DNA from: Moraxella sp. K1664
Lineage (GTDB): Bacteria; Pseudomonadota; Gammaproteobacteria; Pseudomonadales; Moraxellaceae
DNA length: 64,000 nt
Assembly: GCF_039693965.1 (NCBI RefSeq)
Contig: NZ_CP155576.1
Span: 1,984,001-2,048,000, forward strand
Direction of reading: 5' to 3'
The notes below the pieces were generated by a model that saw nothing but the letters and a program-made list of their open reading frames with translations, had not been told where the DNA came from and did no database searches. Numbering within the stretch: position 1 is the stretch's first letter; each line of letters starts with the position of its first letter. Positions 8,293 to 15,512 of this stretch are shown in pieces. The translations under genes and the position numbers were made by a program.

Positions 8293-10089
8293 ATGAATAC
8301 ATCCAATGCTTATCATTTAAATATAGAGTTGTCGCAATTAAAAAGCGCTGGTCAGTCTTTGATGAAGATTGCTATATCTGAGCTGCTTTACGAAGAAATT
8401 ATTAGACCAACAAAAGTGGAATATTTGCCAGAAAACAAGCAAAGAATGTTATTTGTTTTTGATAAAATTAATTTGGAAGTAATTATCAAACCAAAGAAAT
8501 TTGGTGGCTTTATCGTCTACTCTATTAATGACAAAAAAACAGGTGATTCTTTTTATAATCTAACCGATTTTTTTGTTGAGTTGTGTGAAAGTCTGAATAT
8601 GGATAATGGCACAAAAGCTTATATGGTAAAGGAAATTAATCATACTTGGTTGGCGGAGGCTCATTTATACACAAAGCATGGTTTAACAAGTGAAGCGTTA
8701 TCAAATCTTAGTGGGTCAGTTGTTGACTCGGCTTTACGTGGACATCCTTGGATTGTTATGGGAAAAGGTCGCCTCGGTTTTGGCTATGAGGATTATAAAC
8801 AGTATGTTCCAGAGGTTGCTATTGCAAGAAAACTTCCTTGGTTTGCTGTTCATAAAAGTCTTGCGGTACTCTCATTAATTCAAGGGCTAACTTGTGATTG
8901 CATTTATAAAAAGACGTTGGGGGAAGGTCAGTATAAATCTTTTAAAAACATTTTGATGAATAAAGGATTGGACAGTCAAGAATATTTATTTTTACCAATA
9001 CATCCTTGGCAATGGTCAAATTGGATTAGCTTAAATTATGCACTTGAAATCTCTGAACAAAAATTACTGTTTTTAGAAATGTCTAAGCATGAGTATTTAC
9101 CTTTACAGTCTATTCGAACTTTTTCAGATATGACTGATAAAACAGCATATCACATTAAACTACCACTTAGTATTTTAAATACAGCAGTATATCGTGGCTT
9201 GCCAAACAAGCGTAATTTTTTTGCTCCGCAAATCAGTGAATGGCTGTTGAGAATACTTAAAAACGACCAACAATTGCAAGAAACCGGTGTTGTTCTATTG
9301 GGAGAGTTAGCAACAGTTACTGTAAAACAGCCCGCCTTTGATAAATTAAGCTCTCCACCTTATCAATTTACGGAATTACTGGGTTGTTTGTGGCGAGATA
9401 GTGTTGAAAATTACATCACTGATAATCAAAAAGTTATCTCTCAAGCTGCACTTATTCATAAAGATAGACATGATGATTTTTTGTTGCCACATTTAATCCA
9501 TCGGTCGGGTCTTACGGTTGTTGAGTGGCTAAAAAAATTCTTTAAAGTTTGTGTAACACCATTATTGTATTGGTTGTATCGTTATGGAATTGTATTTTCG
9601 CCACATGGTGAAAATAGTCTATTGATACATGAGAATGGCATACCGATAAAAATGGTTTTAAAGGATTTTGTGGATGATATTAATTTAGTTGATGACACTT
9701 TTTTTGAACAAGAGCCTAAACCAAAAGAGGTGGGTATTTTATTAAAACACTCCCCAAAAGATTTGAGTCATTTTATTTTCACTGGGCTTTTTGTTGTGCA
9801 TTATCGCTATATTTTTGATGTATTACATCAATATTATAATATATCTGAATTTGAATTTTGGAATGAGTTATCAAAGATTGTTGATGAATTTCACCATCAA
9901 CATCCAGAGCTAAATGAGAGGATTGCTTTATTTGATTTAAAAAGACCAAAATTTGAAAAGGTGTGCCTAAATCGTGTTCGCTTTTTTACAAGAGGTTATC
10001 AAGATAACGCCAACCGTCCAGAACCCGTGGTTTGCGAACCAATTTGCAATCCAATTTCACCACAGTTTCTAAGGTGTGTTGAACATTGA
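8293..10089 (+). CDS. IucC/RhbF-type NIS siderophore synthetase (second)
   Basis: The 598-residue protein is a second NIS synthetase, of the type that adds the second hydroxamate arm to the monosubstituted citrate. Characteristic blocks are GHPWIVMGKGRLGF near residue 155, FLPIHPWQW near 235, SIRTFSDMTDKTAYHIKLPL near 275-295 and ILNTAVYRGLP near 295-306. Having one enzyme of each type in one operon is the aerobactin/rhizobactin/acinetoferrin pattern. A MITE begins at base 10072, exactly at codon 594, so the last five residues (RCVEH) and the stop come from the mobile element. The native C-terminus has therefore probably been replaced. The gene is AT-rich like the two before it. Confidence 0.88.
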   Translation: MNTSNAYHLNIELSQLKSAGQSLMKIAISELLYEEIIRPTKVEYLPENKQRMLFVFDKINLEVIIKPKKFGGFIVYSINDKKTGDSFYNLTDFFVELCESLNMDNGTKAYMVKEINHTWLAEAHLYTKHGLTSEALSNLSGSVVDSALRGHPWIVMGKGRLGFGYEDYKQYVPEVAIARKLPWFAVHKSLAVLSLIQGLTCDCIYKKTLGEGQYKSFKNILMNKGLDSQEYLFLPIHPWQWSNWISLNYALEISEQKLLFLEMSKHEYLPLQSIRTFSDMTDKTAYHIKLPLSILNTAVYRGLPNKRNFFAPQISEWLLRILKNDQQLQETGVVLLGELATVTVKQPAFDKLSSPPYQFTELLGCLWRDSVENYITDNQKVISQAALIHKDRHDDFLLPHLIHRSGLTVVEWLKKFFKVCVTPLLYWLYRYGIVFSPHGENSLLIHENGIPIKMVLKDFVDDINLVDDTFFEQEPKPKEVGILLKHSPKDLSHFIFTGLFVVHYRYIFDVLHQYYNISEFEFWNELSKIVDEFHHQHPELNERIALFDLKRPKFEKVCLNRVRFFTRGYQDNANRPEPVVCEPICNPISPQFLRCVEH

Positions 10090-10200
10090 TAACATTATTT
10101 GTAAAAATGATGAAAATTTTAACGCTTTTATTAGTTTTTGCATGAAAAACGTGCGATTTTTCTCATTTTTCATTGCAAATACCAATATTCAACACACCCT
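10072..10200. repeat. MITE copy b (129 bp) overlapping the second synthetase
   Basis: The ends are AGGTGTGTTGAAC and ATTCAACACACCCT, a diverged version of the GGGCGTG family ends. The interior shares TGATAACATT and TTTTTGCATGAAAAACGTGC segments with other copies. It supplies the stop codon of the upstream gene and ends three bases before the ribosome site of the acyltransferase. It lies on a step in base composition. Confidence 0.8.
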
Positions 10201-10215
10201 AATGAGAGAATAGAA

Positions 10216-10875
10216 ATGCTAGAAGTCTATACCGATTCTTTTAATCAAGATCAATGCAGTAAAACCAATCGATTGCCAACTTTATCTCAGGGGTTGCCAA
10301 ACAACTATATTTACAGAGAAAATGGGGTTGAATTTGGGTTGGTGCAAATACGCTACCCTGAACATATTGAATTGTTGCATCGTTGGATGAATATGCCCCA
10401 TGTTATCCCTCAATGGCAACTCAATAAATCATTGTCTGAGCTGTCTGTTTATTTTGAAAAAATGTTGGCTGATGATCACCAGCGTCTGTATTTGGTTAGT
10501 ATTAATGGCGAATGGGTTGGTTACGCCGAAGTTTATGAAGGGGCAAGGGATAGACTATCAGGGTATTATACAGCTGACAAAAATGATTTGGGTTGGCATT
10601 TGTTACTAGCAGAGGCACAGGCTGTTGGCAAAGGGTACTTGCGTGCCATCATGCGTCTACTAAGCTTTTTTATTTTTGAACATTCACCTGCTAAAAAAAT
10701 TGTGGGTGAACCTGATGCAAGTGTAAAACCCTATGAGGTAGTCGCTCAAGAATTAAACTATATGCCCCAATATCAAATTGTAATGCCTGAAAAAACTGCA
10801 ATGTTATATTTTTGTGACAAAGAAGGGTTTTATTGTAAGTTTGCCCATTATTTAAATGCCAACATTAAAGAGTGA
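10216..10875 (+). CDS. GNAT-type siderophore N-acyltransferase (IucB/AlcB-like)
   Basis: The 219-residue protein resembles the acyltransferases that acylate N-hydroxylysine or a related hydroxylamine to make the hydroxamate arm. Family features are HRWMNMPHVIPQWQ near residue 60, an acyl-CoA-binding region around WVGYAEVYEG and GWHLLLAEAQAVGKGYL, and the GEPDASV motif near residue 170. It is shorter than E. coli IucB and nearer AlcB/RhbD in length. A longer frame opens at 10138 but its first 26 codons fall inside the MITE; ATG 10216 has a GAGAG ribosome site at 10204-10208, so I chose it. Whether the acyl group is acetyl, succinyl or longer cannot be read from sequence. Confidence 0.8.
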   Translation: MLEVYTDSFNQDQCSKTNRLPTLSQGLPNNYIYRENGVEFGLVQIRYPEHIELLHRWMNMPHVIPQWQLNKSLSELSVYFEKMLADDHQRLYLVSINGEWVGYAEVYEGARDRLSGYYTADKNDLGWHLLLAEAQAVGKGYLRAIMRLLSFFIFEHSPAKKIVGEPDASVKPYEVVAQELNYMPQYQIVMPEKTAMLYFCDKEGFYCKFAHYLNANIKE

Positions 10876-10879
10876 TGTT

Positions 10880-11278
10880 ATGCCTATTTTTCTAAATACT
10901 ATTCAGAACCCAAATAGCTCCTTACCTGTATTTTTACTCGATTTTTCAGGCGAGATTAGTCAAGATGCATTTGATGATTGGTTGATTGCTATGAGTGATT
11001 TGTTAGCCAGTGAGCAGAGTTTTGCCTTGATTTACCATAGTCGGACAGGGCTGACACTCCCTGATAACTACCGCCAGATTGAGGCGGTTTGGTACAAGAC
11101 GCACAAAGAATCGTTCTTTAAATATTGCAAGGGATTAGTCAGAATTGTTGATGATGAGACTCAAAGACAAGCCTTAGACAGTCCTGCTTTTCATAAAGCA
11201 TGGCGAGTGCCTTATGCGGTGGTGTTATCACTGACTGAAGCCAAAGCATGGATAAACACTAAAATAGGGGCGGTCTGA
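10880..11278 (+). CDS. Unknown small protein in the siderophore operon
   Basis: I do not recognise this 132-residue protein with confidence. It has no signal peptide or membrane segment, so it should be cytosolic. Visible stretches include VFLLDFSGEISQDAFDDWL and ALIYHSRTGLTLPDNYRQIE, with alternating hydrophobic strands that could suit a STAS/SpoIIAA-like alpha-beta fold; that is only an impression. It starts four bases after the acyltransferase stop and its TGA overlaps the ATG of the permease, so all three are probably co-translated. I have a loose memory of a similarly placed unknown gene in Acinetobacter siderophore clusters. Its tight coupling suggests a role in siderophore handling or iron release. 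Confidence 0.7.
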   Translation: MPIFLNTIQNPNSSLPVFLLDFSGEISQDAFDDWLIAMSDLLASEQSFALIYHSRTGLTLPDNYRQIEAVWYKTHKESFFKYCKGLVRIVDDETQRQALDSPAFHKAWRVPYAVVLSLTEAKAWINTKIGAV

Positions 11279-12528
11279 TGATTGTCTCACAACAAAAAAA
11301 TCGCCATCTTTTGATGATGGTGGCACTGTTATATGTTGCCCATGCCTTGCCTTTGTATTTTTTTAATGTGGCATTGCCTGCCATTTTAAGACATCAAGGC
11401 GTTGATATTAGGGTGATTGGCATGCTTTCACTTTTATATTTGCCGTGGGCGTTTAAATTTCTGTGGGCAAGTTATGTGGACAATTATTATTGTGCCAAAA
11501 TCGGCAAACGCAAAACTTGGTTATTTTTTACTCAAATTATTGTGGTGGTCGGGCTATTTGGGCTTGGCTTTTTACAGTTTTCTGAGATTGTATTATTTCT
11601 TAGCATAAGTTTTTTGGTGTCTTTAGCAAGTGCCACTCAAGACATCGCCATTGATGGCTATACAGTGGAACAATTTGATAAGTCATCCTTTGGGCTGGCA
11701 AGTGCCATGCAAAGTTTTGGGGTGGCGTTTGGTAGTATGGTGGGCGGTGCTGGCACGCTGTGGCTATATCAGAGATTTGATTGGCAAATGGCGACAATCA
11801 GTTTGGCAACAACTGTTGTGCTTATTTCGTGTTCACTATGGTTCTTAAAAGATCAAGACAATCCCAAACATGCTACCAATCTTTCCAAAGCAAGTCTTAT
11901 TAGGCTTATCAAACGCCCGCAAACTAAATGGTTACTAGCTTTGATTGTGGTGTTTCGCTTTGTGGAAGCTCCGATGATGGCAATGCTAAATCCAATGCTT
12001 GTGGATTTTGGTTTTTCACTGTCTCAGATTGGGCTTTTGTTTTCGGTATTTGGAGCGATTGTTGGGATTGGTTCAGCACTTTTGGCAGGGGTATTAATCA
12101 AATATATCGACATTGTACGTTGTCTTATATTATTCGGATGGCTAAGAACGGCAGTTTATGCTTTGTTGTGTTTAGGATTGCTATATCCTTTATTGGGTGA
12201 TTTTTTACCTGCGGTAGGTTTATTAAAAACAGGGTTTATGAGCTTGATGGCAATTAGTGTTTTGCTAATTTTATCTGTTCGCTATTTAACAATGACTGCC
12301 TTATATGCTCTGTTTATGAATGCTGCCAATCCCGACCAAGCTGGCACGGACTTTACTTTGTTTGTGTGCGTGGAGTTGCTTGTGTATTTTATCGGCGGGG
12401 CGATGAGTGGATTTTTAGTACATCAGTTTGGCTATGACAAGCTATTTTTGTGGCTTGCGATTGGTTCTGGGGTGTCAATGCTTATTTTGCCGACATTGAT
12501 AAAAAAATTTTCCGTAACAGACTGTTAA
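11278..12528 (+). CDS. MFS permease, RhtX/FptX-AmpG type (probable siderophore importer)
   Basis: The 416-residue protein has about twelve hydrophobic segments. The blocks YLPWAFKFLWASYVDNY, GKRKTW and ATQDIAIDGY are typical of the AmpG-related group of the major facilitator family that includes RhtX and FptX, single-protein inner-membrane importers of rhizobactin and pyochelin. Here it probably moves the ferric siderophore from periplasm to cytoplasm after uptake by the adjacent TonB receptor. Export cannot be ruled out; no separate exporter is seen in the locus. It overlaps the preceding stop by one base. Its C-terminal codons lie in an 18-bp tandem repeat. Confidence 0.8.
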   Translation: MIVSQQKNRHLLMMVALLYVAHALPLYFFNVALPAILRHQGVDIRVIGMLSLLYLPWAFKFLWASYVDNYYCAKIGKRKTWLFFTQIIVVVGLFGLGFLQFSEIVLFLSISFLVSLASATQDIAIDGYTVEQFDKSSFGLASAMQSFGVAFGSMVGGAGTLWLYQRFDWQMATISLATTVVLISCSLWFLKDQDNPKHATNLSKASLIRLIKRPQTKWLLALIVVFRFVEAPMMAMLNPMLVDFGFSLSQIGLLFSVFGAIVGIGSALLAGVLIKYIDIVRCLILFGWLRTAVYALLCLGLLYPLLGDFLPAVGLLKTGFMSLMAISVLLILSVRYLTMTALYALFMNAANPDQAGTDFTLFVCVELLVYFIGGAMSGFLVHQFGYDKLFLWLAIGSGVSMLILPTLIKKFSVTDC

Positions 12529-12547
12529 ACCGTAACAGACTGTTAAA
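12512..12547. repeat. Tandem 18-bp palindrome at the permease/receptor junction
   Basis: The unit CCGTAACAGACTGTTAAA occurs twice head to tail (12512-12529 and 12530-12547). Each unit contains the palindrome TAACAG-A-CTGTTA. The first copy holds the permease stop codon and the second lies 15 bases before the AAGGAG ribosome site of the receptor. It may be a duplication that extended the gap, or a paired operator. Confidence 0.75.
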
Positions 12548-12574
12548 ATTTTACTTTTCCATAAGGAGTAATTT

Positions 12575-14911
12575 ATGCGTCATTCCCACTATTTTCAATG
12601 GTTATCTTTGCCTTTACTAAGTGTGGCAGTAACTCAGCAGTTGTACGCTCAACCCAATGAATCATTACCAACGGTTGAATTAGAGCCTGTGGTTATTACC
12701 ATTGATAAGAGCGGTATGGCACTTGCCAATCGTATCACGCAAATGCCCCATACCACCAAAGTTATTTATGAAGAGCAAATTCAAGAGCAAGCAACAGGCT
12801 CTCGACAGCTTGCCGATGTGATGGCACAGCTCATTCCAAGTTTGGGGGTAAGTAGTGGCACTACCAGTAACTTTGGGCAAACCATGCACGGTCGTCAAGT
12901 ACAATTTTTGTTAAATGGTGTGCCTTTGACAGGTTCGCGAGACATCTCTAGACAGCTTAATAGTATCAACCCCAGTCAAGTGGCTAGAATTGAAGTTTTA
13001 TCAGGAGCAACCAGTATTTATGGGTCTGGGGCAACAGGCGGTTTGATTAATATCGTTACTAAGTCTGATTTGGAAGAGGAGCAATTTGAAACCCGCATCG
13101 GTGTACATGGTAGTAAATTATCCAGTGAAGGCATTGGTTATCAGGTAGGTCAGAGTGTGGCAGGTGTCAGCGAAAATGGCAATGTCCTTGCACGACTTGA
13201 TGTCGACTACCGCACCACAGGAGGGGCATTTGATGCTAGTGGTAAACGCATCGCTCCTGAGCCTGCCCAAACTGATAAGCAAGACAGCAAAAGCCTAAGT
13301 GTCAATACAAATGTTGATTGGCAACTTGACGACAAGCAAAATATCAATCTAGCATTGACGCATTATAACGACAAACAAGATACCGATTATGCACCTGATT
13401 ATGGTAATCGCCTTGCGGTGTTGTTTGGAGAAAAGCCTTCATTAAATGCCATCAAAGGCTTATCATTATCAGAACAGCCAAAAACCACCAAAAGCACCTT
13501 TAATATCAACTATCATCATGATGATTTGTGGGGTAACACCATCAATACCAATGCTTATTATCGCAGAGAGAAAGGCAGATTTTATCCCTTTGTTGCCCCG
13601 TTTTCGACCGCCAAAGCCCTGCCTATTTTACAAAGCATGAATTTGCCACCAGCCACTTTGGATGCTTATACCAAGGCTCTACAAGCTCGCGCCTATGGGG
13701 TGTTACAATCTGAATCTAAGGCAGAGGTACTAGGAGCAAGACTGGCTTTGCAAAGAAAATTTGACCTTGCTCAAAAACCTGTACTACTTAGTTATGGTAT
13801 CGATTATGAACAAGAAAAAAACCGTCAAGGGGCGACAGGCTATGATTTGACTACCTTTATGCAAAGCAATGGCTTAGTATTTAAAGACACTGGCAACCGT
13901 TATACTTATGGGCCTGACACCACCTTAAAAACCTATGGCATATTTACCAATGCCAATATTGCGTTAACAGATGATTTAAAAATATCAGCAGGCGTGCGAC
14001 ATCAACGTATAGACAGCAAAACAGACGATTTTGTGCCACCCAGTGAGTCGCTATTGGCTGATTTATTAATCCAAAACAAAGTGCCGTATCAAGCAGGGGT
14101 TGTCAATTCTGGCAAAGTAAAGCATCACAAAACTTTGTTTAATCTTGGGGCAAATTATCAATTAACGCCAAATCACAGTATTTTTGCCAACTTTGGGCAG
14201 GGATATAGTTTGCCTGACCTGCAAAGGGTGCTACGAGATGTTGGGGCAGGTTTTGTGGTTAATTCTGATAATGTCGAGCCAATCACGGTCAATAGTTATG
14301 ATGCAGGGTGGGTAGGAGTATTTGGCGGTAGCCGTGCCAAGTTGACAGGTTTTTATAATACATCAGATAAAGTAACCCAGTTTTTAAAAGATTATAGCGT
14401 GGTGGTTGCTGATACTGATGAGCGTATTTATGGGGCGGAGTTTGAATTAAATCACAAGATTAATGATAACTGGGCTGTCGGTGGTAGCATTGCCTATACA
14501 CGAGGTCAATACAAAGATGCAAGTGGTCAGCACAGAGAGCTTGGAGTGTTTCGTATCAGTCCTACCAAAGCCACCACTTTTGCTCAATACACCACACCAA
14601 GTGAACATAAATTACGCTTACAACTGCTTGCTATTGGAGGTACAGACAATGCCTATCAAGACAGCTTGGTTGCTACAACCAATCAAAACGTCCGCAAAAC
14701 CCCAGAGACTAGAATTTCAGGCTATGTTGTGGCGGATTTATTGGGTGAGATAAAACTGCCCAAGGGTCAGCTAAATTTTGGGGTTTATAATTTGATGGAT
14801 GCCGATTATAAGAGCGTATTTAGTCAAGCTGCCAAAGCAACTTATGGTGAATTATCCAGCTTGTCTGCACAGGGGAGAAGTTATGGGATAAGTTATACCT
14901 TAAATTATTGA
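12575..14911 (+). CDS. TonB-dependent ferric siderophore receptor (IutA/RhtA-like)
   Basis: This 778-residue outer-membrane receptor should take up the ferric hydroxamate made by this locus. A signal peptide covers about residues 1-26 (cleavage near LYAQ). A TonB-box-like segment (EPVVITID) follows, then a plug domain with HGRQVQFLLNGVPL and IYGSGATGGLINIVTK, then a long beta-barrel rich in alternating aromatic strands and ending in YTLNY, a proper C-terminal aromatic for BAM insertion. The length is normal for the family. AAGGAG lies six bases before the ATG. It is the last gene of the cluster and is followed by a terminator. Confidence 0.9.
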   Translation: MRHSHYFQWLSLPLLSVAVTQQLYAQPNESLPTVELEPVVITIDKSGMALANRITQMPHTTKVIYEEQIQEQATGSRQLADVMAQLIPSLGVSSGTTSNFGQTMHGRQVQFLLNGVPLTGSRDISRQLNSINPSQVARIEVLSGATSIYGSGATGGLINIVTKSDLEEEQFETRIGVHGSKLSSEGIGYQVGQSVAGVSENGNVLARLDVDYRTTGGAFDASGKRIAPEPAQTDKQDSKSLSVNTNVDWQLDDKQNINLALTHYNDKQDTDYAPDYGNRLAVLFGEKPSLNAIKGLSLSEQPKTTKSTFNINYHHDDLWGNTINTNAYYRREKGRFYPFVAPFSTAKALPILQSMNLPPATLDAYTKALQARAYGVLQSESKAEVLGARLALQRKFDLAQKPVLLSYGIDYEQEKNRQGATGYDLTTFMQSNGLVFKDTGNRYTYGPDTTLKTYGIFTNANIALTDDLKISAGVRHQRIDSKTDDFVPPSESLLADLLIQNKVPYQAGVVNSGKVKHHKTLFNLGANYQLTPNHSIFANFGQGYSLPDLQRVLRDVGAGFVVNSDNVEPITVNSYDAGWVGVFGGSRAKLTGFYNTSDKVTQFLKDYSVVVADTDERIYGAEFELNHKINDNWAVGGSIAYTRGQYKDASGQHRELGVFRISPTKATTFAQYTTPSEHKLRLQLLAIGGTDNAYQDSLVATTNQNVRKTPETRISGYVVADLLGEIKLPKGQLNFGVYNLMDADYKSVFSQAAKATYGELSSLSAQGRSYGISYTLNY

Positions 14912-14932
14912 TCAGCATTATGTGCCACAATA

Positions 14933-14975
14933 CCACAAACATCGCCCTAGTGTTTGTGGTTTTTTTATTTTATAA
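14933..14975 (+). terminator. Terminator after the receptor; copy 2 of the 43-bp flanking repeat
   Basis: This stem-loop with seven T residues matches 4970-5012 at 42 of 43 bases, in direct orientation. The one change (A to G) turns the innermost pair into a wobble pair. It lies 30 bases before the hemerythrin-like gene. Confidence 0.9.
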
Positions 14976-15004
14976 TAAAATTTAATTTACCAACAGGAAC
15001 CCCC

Positions 15005-15433
15005 ATGAAACGACACCCCACCTTACAGCCCCTATCTCGCCAGCACCATTTGGGCTTGGTCATCGCCAACAAAGCCAAATCCGTCACCGATGATGACAAA
15101 CTTACCCACCATCAAGCCTTAGTGGAGTATCTGACCACTACCATTCCCACGCATTTTGAGATTGAGCGAACACGCCTTGCCGATGTTATTTTGACAAAAT
15201 TATCCGATGACAAAGCGGTTAAATTGGCAAAGCAAATGCTTGATGAGCATGAATACATTGAGAGCCTACTTGTCAATACCGACCCAAGCGTCGACGATGT
15301 CAAGGAGCTTGCAAATGCTCTGTATGACCATATCCGCTTTGAAGAGCGAGAGCTTTTTCCCATTGCTGAGACGGTGCTAAGCGATGATGAGCTTTTTGCC
15401 ATTTATGAGGCGAGTGATGAGAATGTAAAATGA
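15005..15433 (+). CDS. Hemerythrin HHE-domain protein
   Basis: The 142-residue helical protein carries the histidine/glutamate pattern of hemerythrin-like di-iron proteins: HPTLQPLSRQHHLGL at the N-terminus, HFEIE near residue 55, DEHEYIE near 82, and DHIRFEERELFP near 107-118. Such proteins bind oxygen or nitric oxide or sense iron and redox state. A role in handling nitric oxide made during nitrate respiration would suit its place beyond narI, but that is inference. ATG 15005 has AGGAAC upstream; earlier codons in the same frame overlap the terminator and were rejected. Confidence 0.85.
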   Translation: MKRHPTLQPLSRQHHLGLVIANKAKSVTDDDKLTHHQALVEYLTTTIPTHFEIERTRLADVILTKLSDDKAVKLAKQMLDEHEYIESLLVNTDPSVDDVKELANALYDHIRFEERELFPIAETVLSDDELFAIYEASDENVK

Positions 15434-15460
15434 ACGAGTTAAAAGCTGGGCAATGGAATT

Positions 15461-15490
15461 AAAAAGCCAAACACCACGTTTGGCTTTCGT
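15461..15490. terminator. Bidirectional terminator between hemerythrin gene and glnS
   Basis: A 10-bp stem (15463-15472 with 15478-15487) around AAAGCCAAAC/GTTTGGCTTT serves the two convergent genes. A-rich sequence before it gives a T-run for the minus strand; the plus-strand T-run is weaker. Confidence 0.75.
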
Positions 15491-15512
15491 TTAATTTTAA
15501 AATTGCTAAAAG

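Noticed and set aside
10138-10215. N-terminal extension of the acyltransferase
   Set aside because: The extra 26 codons are MITE sequence, and a good start with ribosome site lies at 10216.
4970-14975. Integrase-type attachment sites for a genomic island
   Set aside because: The repeats are terminators, no tRNA is involved and no integrase gene is present between them. Homologous recombination is a better explanation.
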